A stretch of DNA of 64,000 nt, from positions 1-64,000 of the forward strand of contig CAKURW010000001.1 of the NCBI GenBank assembly GCA_934675795.1. Direction: 5' to 3'. This DNA comes from an uncultured Collinsella sp. GTDB lineage: Bacteria; Actinomycetota; Coriobacteriia; Coriobacteriales; Coriobacteriaceae. The notes below the pieces were generated by a model, which searched no databases, was not told the origin of the DNA, and saw only the letters and a list, made by a program, of their open reading frames with translations. Both the position numbers and the translations under genes were made by a program. Below, one piece after another: positions 35,632 to 43,996 of this stretch. The first letter of the stretch is position 1; every line of letters begins with the position of its first letter.

Positions 35632-38400
35632 ATGCTGATGCTCAAAACCGCCACGGTACTCGAAGTCATCTCCAAGCGCCGCCGCACGGCGCGCCCTGCC
35701 GCTCACGCCGGCCTTGCCAAGAACACCATCTTTGCCGCAACCCATAGCGCCGAGGACTCCCTCGTGCTGCTCGACGCCACGGCTGACGGCCTCACCGCCG
35801 GGCAGGCCGCCGAGCGCCTGGACGCCGCCGGTCCCAACACCATCGAGGCGCCGACCAAGACACTTGCCCGCCGCATCGCCGACGCCTTCATCGACCCCTT
35901 CGCCGGCATCCTCGCCGCGCTCGCGCTGGTCTCGCTCTACATCGACGTGCTCGCCGTGCCCGAGCCGCAGCGCGACCCCTCCACGGTCATCGTCATCGGC
36001 ATCATGCTACTGGTATCGGGCGGCATGAAGTTTATCCAGGAAGCACGCAGCGGCAATGCGGCAGAGGCCCTCAAGGACCTGGTCTCCAACACCTGCACCG
36101 CCCTGCGCGACGGCGAGCGCATCGAGATACCCTTCGATGAGCTCGTCCCCGGCGACGTGATCCGCCTCTCCGCCGGCGACATGGTGCCGGCCGATGCCCG
36201 CATCATCACCGCACGCGACCTGTTTGTGATCGAGTCCGCCCTCACCGGCGAAAGCGAGGCCGTCGAGAAGACCGCCGTCGCCACCGTCGTCGAAGGCGCC
36301 GACAGCTCCACGCTGCCGCTCTCCGCCTGCAAGAACATCGTCTTTACCGGCACCTCCGTGCAAAACGGCACCGCCATGGCGCTTGTCGTGGCCACCGGTT
36401 CGGACACCTACTTGGGCGGCATCGCCAAGATGCTCAACGGGCGCGGCGAGAAGAGCGCGTTCGACCGCGGCGTCTCGAGCGTCTCGATGCTGCTGGTGCG
36501 CCTGATGCTCGTCATGGCGCCGGCAGTCTTTGCCATCAACGCCGCCACCAAGGGCAACGTCATCGATGCGCTGCTGTTCGCCACGAGCGTGGCCGTGGGC
36601 ATCACGCCGCAAATGCTTCCCGTCATCGTGACCACGAGTCTGTCGCAGGGAGCCAAGGACCTCGCCCGCCGCCAGGTCATCGTCAAGGAACTGTCTGCGA
36701 TCCAAAACCTCGGCGCCATGGACGTGCTGTGCTGCGACAAGACCGGCACCCTCACCGAGGACCGCATCGTGCTCGAGCGCTACCTCAACACCGACGGCAA
36801 CGAGGATACGCGCGTGCTGCGCCATGCGTTCTTGAACAGCTTCTTCCAGACCGGCCTCAAGAACCTCATCGACCTAGCCGTTATCGACCGCGCCGATGTT
36901 ACGCTCTCGACCGTTGCGCCCGATTCCATGCTGGGCCAGAGCCTGCGCGACCGCTACACCAAGGTCGACGAGGTGCCCTTCGACTTCTCGCGTCGTCGCC
37001 TGAGCGTGGTCGTCGCCGACGCCCAAGGAAAGACCCAGATGGTCACCAAGGGCGCTGCCGAGGAAATGCTCGAGATTTGCTCCTACGTCGAGGTGGACGG
37101 CACCGCCCGGCCGCTTACCGACGAGAAACTAGCCCAGATTCGCAAGCAAGTGGCAGGGCTCAACGCCGAAGGCCTGCGTGTGATCGCCGTGGCACAGAAG
37201 ACCAACCCGCGCACTGTGGGCGAGTTTGGCATCGCCGACGAGTGCGACATGGTGCTGATGGGCTTTTTGGCCTTCCTCGATCCGCCCAAAGCGAGCGCCG
37301 CGGGCGCCGTCGCCACCCTCGAGGCCAAGGGCGTGGCGGTGAAAGTCCTGACCGGCGACAACGACCGCGTCGCCGCCACCGTCTGCGAGCAGATCGGCAT
37401 CGACGCGAGCAACGTCTTGCTGGGCTCCGAGATCGACGCGCTCGACGATGCCGAGCTGGCGGAGCGCGCCGAACAGACGCATCTCTTTGCCAAGCTCTCG
37501 CCGCTGCAGAAGGCACGCCTGGTGCGCGTCATGCGCGAGGTGCTCGGCCATACCGTGGGCTTTATGGGCGACGGCATCAACGACGCCGCCGCCATGCGTG
37601 CGAGCGACTGCGGCATCTCGGTCGACTCCGCCGTCGATATCGCCAAGGAATCCGCCGATATCATCTTGCTCCAGAAGGACCTGGGCGTGCTCGAGCGCGG
37701 CATCATCGAAGGCCGTCGCACCTACGGCAACCTGCTCAAGTACCTCAAGACCACGGTGAGCTCCAACTTTGGCAACGTACTGTCCGTGACCGTCGCGAGC
37801 CTGTTCCTGCCGTTCTTGCCCATGAGCGCCCTGCAACTAGTGCTGCTGTCGCTGGTCTACGAGATCGTGTGCATCGCGCTGCCGTGGGACACCGTCGACG
37901 ATGCCTGGACCGCCCGCCCGCGCGCCTGGGACGCCGCGTCCATCAAGGGCTTTATGCTCGAAATGGGTCCCGTGAGCTCGCTGTTTGACATCGTGACCTT
38001 CGCCGCGCTCTTCTTTGCGGTGTGCCCCGCCACCGTGGGCGCGAGCTGGGCCGAGCTTGCCGCCGCGGGCAATGTTGCCGGCATCGCAACCTTTGCGGCG
38101 ATTTTCCAGAGCGGTTGGTTCGTTGAGTCTATGTGGTCGCAGACGCTCGTAATCCACATGCTGCGCTCCCCGCACCTGCCGAGCCCGCGCGACCACGCCG
38201 CGCCCGCGCTGTGCGTGCTCACCGTACTGGGCCTGACGCTCGTCACTTGGCTGCCGGCAAGCCCCATCGCCGAGGCTCTGGGCCTCATGCCGCTGCCGGC
38301 GAGCTTCTTTACGCTGCTCATCGGCATCGTCGCCGCCTACATTGCGCTGACCCAGCTGGCCAAGCGCCACTACATCGCCCGTCACGGTGAGCTGCTGTAA
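35632..38400 (+). CDS. mgtA: Magnesium-translocating P-type ATPase (MgtA/MgtB type)
   Basis: The 922-aa P3B-type ATPase would import Mg2+ using ATP. Seen in order: N-terminal cytoplasmic region, TM1-2 (FIDPFAGILAALALVSLYIDV), actuator with LTGES, TM3-4 with the MgtA-type VAVGITPQMLPVIVT, phosphorylation motif CCDKTGTLTE (Asp about 369), KGAAEEM in the nucleotide domain, hinge GDGINDAAAM, and a C-terminal membrane block. ATG at 35632 follows AAGGAGGACCC; the upstream TTG is not supported. Its long leader suggests transcript-level control. Family-B palindromes flank it on both sides. Confidence 0.93.
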   Translation: MLMLKTATVLEVISKRRRTARPAAHAGLAKNTIFAATHSAEDSLVLLDATADGLTAGQAAERLDAAGPNTIEAPTKTLARRIADAFIDPFAGILAALALVSLYIDVLAVPEPQRDPSTVIVIGIMLLVSGGMKFIQEARSGNAAEALKDLVSNTCTALRDGERIEIPFDELVPGDVIRLSAGDMVPADARIITARDLFVIESALTGESEAVEKTAVATVVEGADSSTLPLSACKNIVFTGTSVQNGTAMALVVATGSDTYLGGIAKMLNGRGEKSAFDRGVSSVSMLLVRLMLVMAPAVFAINAATKGNVIDALLFATSVAVGITPQMLPVIVTTSLSQGAKDLARRQVIVKELSAIQNLGAMDVLCCDKTGTLTEDRIVLERYLNTDGNEDTRVLRHAFLNSFFQTGLKNLIDLAVIDRADVTLSTVAPDSMLGQSLRDRYTKVDEVPFDFSRRRLSVVVADAQGKTQMVTKGAAEEMLEICSYVEVDGTARPLTDEKLAQIRKQVAGLNAEGLRVIAVAQKTNPRTVGEFGIADECDMVLMGFLAFLDPPKASAAGAVATLEAKGVAVKVLTGDNDRVAATVCEQIGIDASNVLLGSEIDALDDAELAERAEQTHLFAKLSPLQKARLVRVMREVLGHTVGFMGDGINDAAAMRASDCGISVDSAVDIAKESADIILLQKDLGVLERGIIEGRRTYGNLLKYLKTTVSSNFGNVLSVTVASLFLPFLPMSALQLVLLSLVYEIVCIALPWDTVDDAWTARPRAWDAASIKGFMLEMGPVSSLFDIVTFAALFFAVCPATVGASWAELAAAGNVAGIATFAAIFQSGWFVESMWSQTLVIHMLRSPHLPSPRDHAAPALCVLTVLGLTLVTWLPASPIAEALGLMPLPASFFTLLIGIVAAYIALTQLAKRHYIARHGELL

Positions 38401-38416
38401 CAGACAGCCCTAAGGC

Positions 38417-38457
38417 AAAACCACCACAAAGGTGCCTGTCCCCTTTGTGGTGGTTTT
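38417..38457. repeat. Palindromic repeat family B, copy 2 (terminator-like)
   Basis: Perfect 16-bp arms (AAAACCACCACAAAGG, 38417-38432, with 38442-38457) and a TTTT end. It sits between the convergent mgtA and lipoprotein genes and can act as a bidirectional terminator. Confidence 0.9.
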
Positions 38458-38463
38458 GGGGCG

Positions 38464-39147
38464 TTACGAGGCGTTGGTCAGGCGGCTCCAGAGCTCATCG
38501 ATATCGATCTGGTCGCCGCCGCTCAAGTAGCCGGTTCGAATAAAAGCCTCATTGTAGATATAGATGTCATGAGCGCTATCGCCATCGCCATCGTCTTCGG
38601 TGTCGTTGGCCATAATCACGTAGCGGTGGCCGTCAAGCGCCTTGACCAGCCAATACTGGGCATCATCGATCGTGCATTTCTCCTGCACCATCGCCGCATC
38701 GCCAATCGCGCCGATGAGCGCCCGCTCGCCCTTCGTATAGCCGCCCACCGAGAGCAGAATCGCGATGTTTTCGTCTCCGCCGCCCGGTTCAAGCTCCTCG
38801 TACTCGGACTCCGAAAGCGGTATCGCGCTGTTCGCAAGTTCGTCCACATCGTCCGAAACCTTGGAAAAGGTAAAAGCGAAAAATCCCGCGTCATCGACGG
38901 CGCCGTAGCCCACGTTCTCGCCTTGCCACTCATAATTTTGATGTTTGAGCAGGCGCACCATATCGGCACCAGCCAAGTTGATCGCGGCATAGACCGTCAC
39001 GTTAGCATTGTCGTCCACGCAGGCGGCGTCCGCCGTGCTCGCTGCTTTGGCGCCGCCCGTTGTGCCCGAGCAGCCAGCCAGCGCGCAAGCCGCCGCGCCC
39101 GCGCCCGCCACAAAGACCGCACGGCTCATCGTCATCTCGTTCATCAT
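38464..39147 (-). CDS. Secreted lipoprotein, 227 aa, unknown function
   Basis: A lipoprotein signal ends in lipobox ALAGC (Cys about residue 26). The mature domain is acidic, with VTVYAAINLAGADMVRLLKHQNY and a C-terminal AFIRTGYLSGGDQIDIDELW. Its layout (early AALLELKG/AAINLAG helix, late IKTGTF/IRTGYL strand, closing INEFW/IDELW) parallels the next gene, so the two are probably paralogues. The ribosome-binding site is GCGAGGGAC. It is last in a four-gene minus-strand cluster, 35 bases after its paralogue. Possibly a solute or envelope-associated factor. Confidence 0.83.
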   Translation of the reverse strand: MMNEMTMSRAVFVAGAGAAACALAGCSGTTGGAKAASTADAACVDDNANVTVYAAINLAGADMVRLLKHQNYEWQGENVGYGAVDDAGFFAFTFSKVSDDVDELANSAIPLSESEYEELEPGGGDENIAILLSVGGYTKGERALIGAIGDAAMVQEKCTIDDAQYWLVKALDGHRYVIMANDTEDDGDGDSAHDIYIYNEAFIRTGYLSGGDQIDIDELWSRLTNAS

Positions 39148-39182
39148 GTTCGTCCCTCGCTATGCTATTGGCCGCATCGCAC

Positions 39183-39938
39183 TTAGCCGAGCGCGCGCCC
39201 GGTCTTCTCCTGCCAAAATTCGTTAATCGTGGGGGCACCGCCGCCTTGGATAAACGTACCGGTTTTGATAGCCTCTTCGGTAATGAGGTCCAGGCGGTAG
39301 TCACCGTTTTCCATCGGGCTCACCATGGCAACGTGACGCGCCATGTTGGAACCGTAGACGCACGCAATCCACGAGCCCGAGGTGATCTGCGCCCGGTCCT
39401 CAACCGGAACGGAAAAGCCCGCGATAACATCCTCGCAGCTCGAATAGCCCGCAAGCTGCAGCGTAAACATCACGGTACTCCCGGTGCCGCCCTTGTCGAG
39501 CTTTCCGATTTCATCCTCGCCGAGCCATTCGGTTGCGCCATCCTTGCTGATATTGCAGACGCTGAGCACGCGACCTGCCTCGTTCTCGTACATCTCGAGC
39601 GCATCTTGCCAGGTATAACCCTGTTGCGACGCAAACTCCTGCAACTGCCAGCCCTTAAGCTCGAGCAACGCTGCGATGCTGATGTTGCGGTGCGCATCCC
39701 AGCAGTCATCCGACCACGTATCGAACGCGTCCGTCGAGCCGCTGTCTGTATCCGCACCGCCGCCCGCATCACCGGAATCGCCCGATGACGAGCCCGCATC
39801 CATCTTGTCCTTTACCGGACGATCGTCGTTAAAACCCGTCGTGTCCTGCGCCTGCTGTCCGCCGCATCCCGCAAGCGTCAGCAACGCCGTTCCCGCCGCC
39901 GCGACAAACGCCGTGCGCGAAATAACCGTCTCCCTCAT
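39183..39938 (-). CDS. Secreted lipoprotein, 251 aa, paralogue of the following gene
   Basis: A signal with RTAFVAAAGTALLTLAGC carries the lipobox LAGC. A low-complexity Gly/Ser/Asp linker follows (about 45-75), then a compact domain (about 80-251) containing ISIAALLELKGWQLQEFA and EEAIKTGTFIQGGGAPTINE. It resembles the adjacent lipoprotein in layout. ATG at 39938 follows GAAAGGAAC; the longer frame is upstream non-coding sequence. Function unknown. It lies 74 bases after the zinc-ribbon gene in the same direction. Confidence 0.83.
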   Translation of the reverse strand: MRETVISRTAFVAAAGTALLTLAGCGGQQAQDTTGFNDDRPVKDKMDAGSSSGDSGDAGGGADTDSGSTDAFDTWSDDCWDAHRNISIAALLELKGWQLQEFASQQGYTWQDALEMYENEAGRVLSVCNISKDGATEWLGEDEIGKLDKGGTGSTVMFTLQLAGYSSCEDVIAGFSVPVEDRAQITSGSWIACVYGSNMARHVAMVSPMENGDYRLDLITEEAIKTGTFIQGGGAPTINEFWQEKTGRALG

Positions 39939-40012
39939 CGTTGTTCCTTTCCCGTTTCTTATCACAGCGCCGAGCAACGCCTCGACACCGATCCTCCCGT
40001 AGCCCACTCACG

Positions 40013-41575
40013 CTATTGACGGGGCAGCTCCGTCCAGCCAAAACCGGGCTCAAAGCCATCGCGCGTGCCGATCACGTCGCCCGAGCCGTTCACCCAAGCT
40101 TGATCCGCCATCACCGAAACCTCGACATCGGTACCGTCGGGCCTGGTGTAATGGTTGACCCCGCGGATAGCATCGGAATACGAGGCCGCGCCCGTTCCCA
40201 CACCTGCGCTGGAGAAATTGGCTGCGCTGGCGGCCATGTTCGCGGCGTGTTGGCGATCGCTGCGCTCAAACCAAGCCTGCTGGTAGCTGTCGAACGCCGC
40301 CTGCTGCGAGGCATGCATCTGCTGCCAGGCTGCGAACTGCTGTTGCTGCTGGGCGATGTTCATCTGCGTGCGCTGACGCTGCTCGAGCACCATCTGCTGC
40401 TTTTGAGCGCACGCTTCGCGCGCAATCGACGGTTTGAGCCGCAGGGTCGATGCCATTGAGGCAAGCGCCGTGGAGGCCGCCTCGTCCAGACGGCCTTCTG
40501 GCGCAACCAGGCAGAAGCTGTCCCTGATACGCCACTGCAACAGGTCGGCCGCGCCCAGCTTGAACGGCGCCCCGGCTGGGCAATTGCCCTGATCCGTGGC
40601 CTGATCTTTCGCGGCGCCCTGACCCGCCGCCGCAGCCGCCTGGCGCTCGCGCAGGCGCTTGCCCAGAACGCCACCAATCAGTCCGCTCGAAAGGCCCGCG
40701 CCCAGCAGCGCCTCGGCCCCGGCGGCAACGCCTTTGCCCGCAGAGCCCGCGACCCCACCGATCGAGGCTACATAGCCCTCGACTTTGGCCGCCACCGCAA
40801 GCTCGGTAGGCACCGGGGCGCCCGCGAGCCGATATCGGCGCATACGGCACTCATAGACCACATCGCTCGGTTCCATCGAAAAGCCCTGAATCGCAAAGTC
40901 GTTTGCAGCCTCGCGCTTTACGCGGGCACGCTCGTGCTCGATATCGACCGCCGCGCTCGATGGGTACGGCTGCTCGGCCACAACCTCCGCCCGTGCGCCC
41001 AATTGCGTCGCGCAGGCTTGAGCCAGCTCGTCGCACGCCGCCTCCACATGCAGAAACGCCTTGCGCTCGGTTTGCGTGGGGATGCGCTTGGCAACGGCGC
41101 CCGCGTCCACGTAGCAGAGCTCGGAGCGATACATGATGCGTTCGCCCGTCGGGCCCGCCGCCGTCACGCCAACTGAAATCGGGCAGTCGAAGCTACTGCT
41201 GCGCTCAAGATGTGCCTCTTCGATACGCCAACCCCGCGGCAGCGCCACTTGCGCGAGCGCTTGGCCGCCAGAGGCATCGCATGCGGTATGGAGCTCAAGG
41301 TCGCCGACATGGGGAGCATCCGCTGCGGCCACGTCGCGGACCGGCGACGCGGCGTCGGCATCCTGCATCGGCACATCGACCGGCGCGTTCACGCTCGGCT
41401 CATAACCTTCGCCCGCGCCATCATCGGCAGCCGCCCCATTTGCGGGTTCCGCGACACCCGGGTTGTCCTCAACGCTTTCAAGCCGAACACCGCAGCCCGG
41501 GCAAAATCGCACCGGCACGCCGGTGACCCGCGGCAGCTGCATCCCGCACGCCGGGCAGAATCTCAAATCACTCAT
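40013..41575 (-). CDS. Zinc-ribbon protein, 520 aa, with Gln-rich coiled coil
   Basis: The N-terminus has two CxxC pairs (FCPACGMQL and FCPGCGVRLE). An acidic Ala-rich linker, an unassigned domain (about 95-270) and a Gly/Ala-rich segment (about 270-300) that could insert in a membrane follow. A Gln-rich helix (about 405-450, with QQQQQFAAWQQMHASQQ) and a C-terminal beta region (HYTRPDGTDVEVSVMADQ) finish the protein. ATG at 41575 follows GAGGGG. The mix of zinc ribbon and neighbouring lipoproteins recalls the cluster at 50827-55124. I do not recognise a named family. Confidence 0.8.
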   Translation of the reverse strand: MSDLRFCPACGMQLPRVTGVPVRFCPGCGVRLESVEDNPGVAEPANGAAADDGAGEGYEPSVNAPVDVPMQDADAASPVRDVAAADAPHVGDLELHTACDASGGQALAQVALPRGWRIEEAHLERSSSFDCPISVGVTAAGPTGERIMYRSELCYVDAGAVAKRIPTQTERKAFLHVEAACDELAQACATQLGARAEVVAEQPYPSSAAVDIEHERARVKREAANDFAIQGFSMEPSDVVYECRMRRYRLAGAPVPTELAVAAKVEGYVASIGGVAGSAGKGVAAGAEALLGAGLSSGLIGGVLGKRLRERQAAAAAGQGAAKDQATDQGNCPAGAPFKLGAADLLQWRIRDSFCLVAPEGRLDEAASTALASMASTLRLKPSIAREACAQKQQMVLEQRQRTQMNIAQQQQQFAAWQQMHASQQAAFDSYQQAWFERSDRQHAANMAASAANFSSAGVGTGAASYSDAIRGVNHYTRPDGTDVEVSVMADQAWVNGSGDVIGTRDGFEPGFGWTELPRQ

Positions 41576-41592
41576 CCCGTACACCCCTCATT

Positions 41593-42045
41593 TCATTGGC
41601 TGTTCTTGATGGCGGCAAGCTGTCGCCACAGTTCATCGGCACCGTCAAGGCGATATGCCGTCTTGTCGAGCACGATATTCCCGCCCTCGAACTCCACCGA
41701 TTGCTCCGAGCCGCCTTCATAGACAAAGACGAGCGTGCGACCGGCATCGCTCATCCGCCCATCCACCGCACCTCCCACGGTGCAATCGTCGAGCGCGGCA
41801 AAAGTCGATGCGACCAGCTCGGCATCGTCGGTCTCATAGACCGTCCGCGCCTCGCCGTCCTCGATAAGCTTGACTGCCACCGGATCGGCAGCACAATCGT
41901 TCAGCAACGCTTGCGCGGCGTTCTTTCCCTGGTCGGCACGGGCACCAAAGCCGTATGCCCGCACAAGCGTCACCGCCGCAGCAAGGACCACCACGGCGAT
42001 AAGCGCGCCCGCAATTTTATTAGACGTGCAACCACGAGACGCCAT
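41593..42045 (-). CDS. Small membrane-anchored protein, 150 aa
   Basis: One N-terminal membrane helix (about 11-31, IAGALIAVVVLAAAVTLV) is followed by an extracytoplasmic domain of about 115 residues with two cysteines (NDCAADP, DDCTVGG) that may form a disulfide. The C-terminus DGADELWRQLAAI echoes the ends of the two lipoproteins downstream (DIDELWSRL). It heads the four-gene cluster, 17 bases before the zinc-ribbon gene. Function unknown. Confidence 0.8.
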   Translation of the reverse strand: MASRGCTSNKIAGALIAVVVLAAAVTLVRAYGFGARADQGKNAAQALLNDCAADPVAVKLIEDGEARTVYETDDAELVASTFAALDDCTVGGAVDGRMSDAGRTLVFVYEGGSEQSVEFEGGNIVLDKTAYRLDGADELWRQLAAIKNSQ

Positions 42046-42147
42046 AGGCCCACCCCTTCCGTTCTGCTCCGCTCAACATCACATTCATATGCCTTTGAGC
42101 GCCAAAACGGCAGGTGACAAATGTCTCATATTCATATTTTTGCAGGT

Positions 42148-42188
42148 AAAACCACCACAAAGGTGCCTGTCCCCTTCGTGGTGGTTTT
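42148..42188. repeat. Palindromic repeat family B, copy 3
   Basis: Arms AAAACCACCACAAAGG (42148-42163) and CCTTCGTGGTGGTTTT (42173-42188), one mismatch. It lies just after the LuxR gene stop on the minus strand, ending in T on both sides, so it is a likely terminator. Confidence 0.88.
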
Positions 42189-42190
42189 GG

Positions 42191-43735
42191 CTAGTCTTGG
42201 GGTGTCCAGGACCAGAAGAAATTGATGAGGGCCACGCGCGAGGCGGCACCGGTCTTTTTGTTGATCGAGGCGATATGGCGGTAGAGCGTAGAACGCGAAA
42301 GGAAGAGCGCTGCCGCAACGTCCTGCACGCTGTCGTCCGATACGACCAGCGCCTCCAGTACATCGCGCTCGCGCTTGGTAAGTCCAAAGGCGGCTACAAA
42401 ACCGTCGAGTCGATCGTCAAACGAAAGCTCCGGTATCTCCAGGGACACCGTGTCGACCTGATCGGGCGCACGGCTCACGCCAAGATCGTCGGTGGCAAAC
42501 GCCAGCCCCCTGTGACCCGCTTCGTCCTCAACGCCTTGTCCAAACTGCCCCAACAGCGAGATCGCAATGCCGACAAACAGCACGAGTACGACACCCACCG
42601 CCATCAGCACGTTTTGGCTCGAGATGATCGCCACCGCCGGAGCCGTCACAAGCATTGAGCAAATGTTGTTGATGACGCGGCCCATGCACGGCCACAGATA
42701 CGACCAGCGGGCATACATCGAAATCGCGGCGAACTTCGCGGTGAAGAACACCACGAAAAAGCCCGTGCCCAGGTAAAAGATAATCGTGGCGGCGAGCGCA
42801 TTGCCGCCGTTGCCATCGGTGATAAGCACAAAGAACGAGAGCGTGGACAGCATGGCGGCGCACGTCATGATGATATTCATATACGAGCGTCCGCGCAGGT
42901 CATACAGGGCGCCGGCAGCAAGCGCACTCACAACCAGCAGCAAGCGCGGCCAGTCACCCAGATCGATAGCGCCGGCGGCATGCGAGGTCGTAAGACCGGC
43001 ATTGAGAGCCGCGAATACGCCGGTGAGGCAGGCGGTCGCCACCGTCAAGCGCACTACGGCACCCTGGAAGGCCGCCTTTGCCTCGGGATTATCGCGCCAC
43101 TTGGCGCCATGCTCCGACGCATCGACCGATAGCTCGGCAATCTCGGCTTCGAACTCGGGCGCGGACTCATCGCGTAATTTAGCTCGGCGGGCACCGTGAA
43201 GCAGCCCAACCAGCGCAATCGCACAGGCAATAAGGACAAACTGTTGAGGAATGCCCGCAGGCATCACCATATGGTTGAGCACCTGTACCAAAATGCCCGC
43301 AGCATAAGAAACCGCCACGGCACGTGCCAGACAAGGCGTCTGCGCAAAACGCCGCGCCAGATTGGCATGAGCGGTCGATCCGCAGTAGCCCAGGGCGCAG
43401 CACGCCACCAGACCGTCCGCAATCACAACCTGAAACTGCGCCGCCATAATCAGCAGCAGCAATGCCGACACCAGCAGCACGCCCGTCATATCGCTCGTTG
43501 CATCGATTGTCTGGGGACGGCGATAGTACAGGAGAGGACGCACAAAATAGCCGATCACGCTCGCGCCGACGACGATGCTCTCGTAGATAACGACCTCGTT
43601 CGCCGGCACAAACTCGGCCACGCGCACGTCAAAGAGGTACTCGCCGGCCAAAAACGTGAAAAAGAAAAGCGCCAGGCACAGAATCTCCCGTATGCCCCGG
43701 CGCAAATATGCGGTTGTGTCTCCCAGGTCCCTCAT
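42191..43735 (-). CDS. Membrane-embedded LuxR-family regulator
   Basis: The 514-aa protein has about 10-12 hydrophobic segments in residues 15-400, arranged like an MFS transporter fold. A cytoplasmic LuxR helix-turn-helix follows at the C-terminus (about 448-507: LTKRERDVLEALVV, DVAAALFLSRSTLYRHIASI). Coriobacteriia such as Eggerthella and Collinsella carry many of these proteins, thought to sense substrates through the membrane part and control nearby metabolic genes. ATG at 43735 follows GGGTGGGGGC. No obvious target lies next to it. Confidence 0.92.
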   Translation of the reverse strand: MRDLGDTTAYLRRGIREILCLALFFFTFLAGEYLFDVRVAEFVPANEVVIYESIVVGASVIGYFVRPLLYYRRPQTIDATSDMTGVLLVSALLLLIMAAQFQVVIADGLVACCALGYCGSTAHANLARRFAQTPCLARAVAVSYAAGILVQVLNHMVMPAGIPQQFVLIACAIALVGLLHGARRAKLRDESAPEFEAEIAELSVDASEHGAKWRDNPEAKAAFQGAVVRLTVATACLTGVFAALNAGLTTSHAAGAIDLGDWPRLLLVVSALAAGALYDLRGRSYMNIIMTCAAMLSTLSFFVLITDGNGGNALAATIIFYLGTGFFVVFFTAKFAAISMYARWSYLWPCMGRVINNICSMLVTAPAVAIISSQNVLMAVGVVLVLFVGIAISLLGQFGQGVEDEAGHRGLAFATDDLGVSRAPDQVDTVSLEIPELSFDDRLDGFVAAFGLTKRERDVLEALVVSDDSVQDVAAALFLSRSTLYRHIASINKKTGAASRVALINFFWSWTPQD

Positions 43736-43846
43736 GGTAGCCCCCACCCGCTTAGATGTCCGGAAAACCATTTTAATGGAGAATGGGTCTTAGTATCCAC
43801 GCAATGCCCGAACTGTTACGCATCCGGCGCAAATGCCCCAACAGCA

Positions 43847-43911
43847 GTTGCGGTGAAATAGTTCCTGTTTGACCGGCCCGGGCTGTCATTTAGGAACTAT
43901 TCCACCGCAAC
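43847..43911. repeat. Palindromic repeat family A, copy 3
   Basis: Arms GTTGCGGTGAAATAGTTCCT (43847-43866) and its complement with one change (43892-43911). It lies between the LuxR gene start and the end of the DUF4038 gene, so it may terminate transcription entering from either side. Confidence 0.85.
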
Positions 43912-43996
43912 ATATAAAGGGGACTGGGTTGTTGATATCGGAAAAGGGAGGGAGGTGCCCGGGCCGAGGGAGCAACTCGGGATCGAAGCTCGAGCG

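Noticed and set aside
40013-42045. Type VII components in the zinc-ribbon/lipoprotein cluster
   Set aside because: No ATPase, WXG-like protein or ESX membrane subunit is present, and zinc ribbons alone do not support it.
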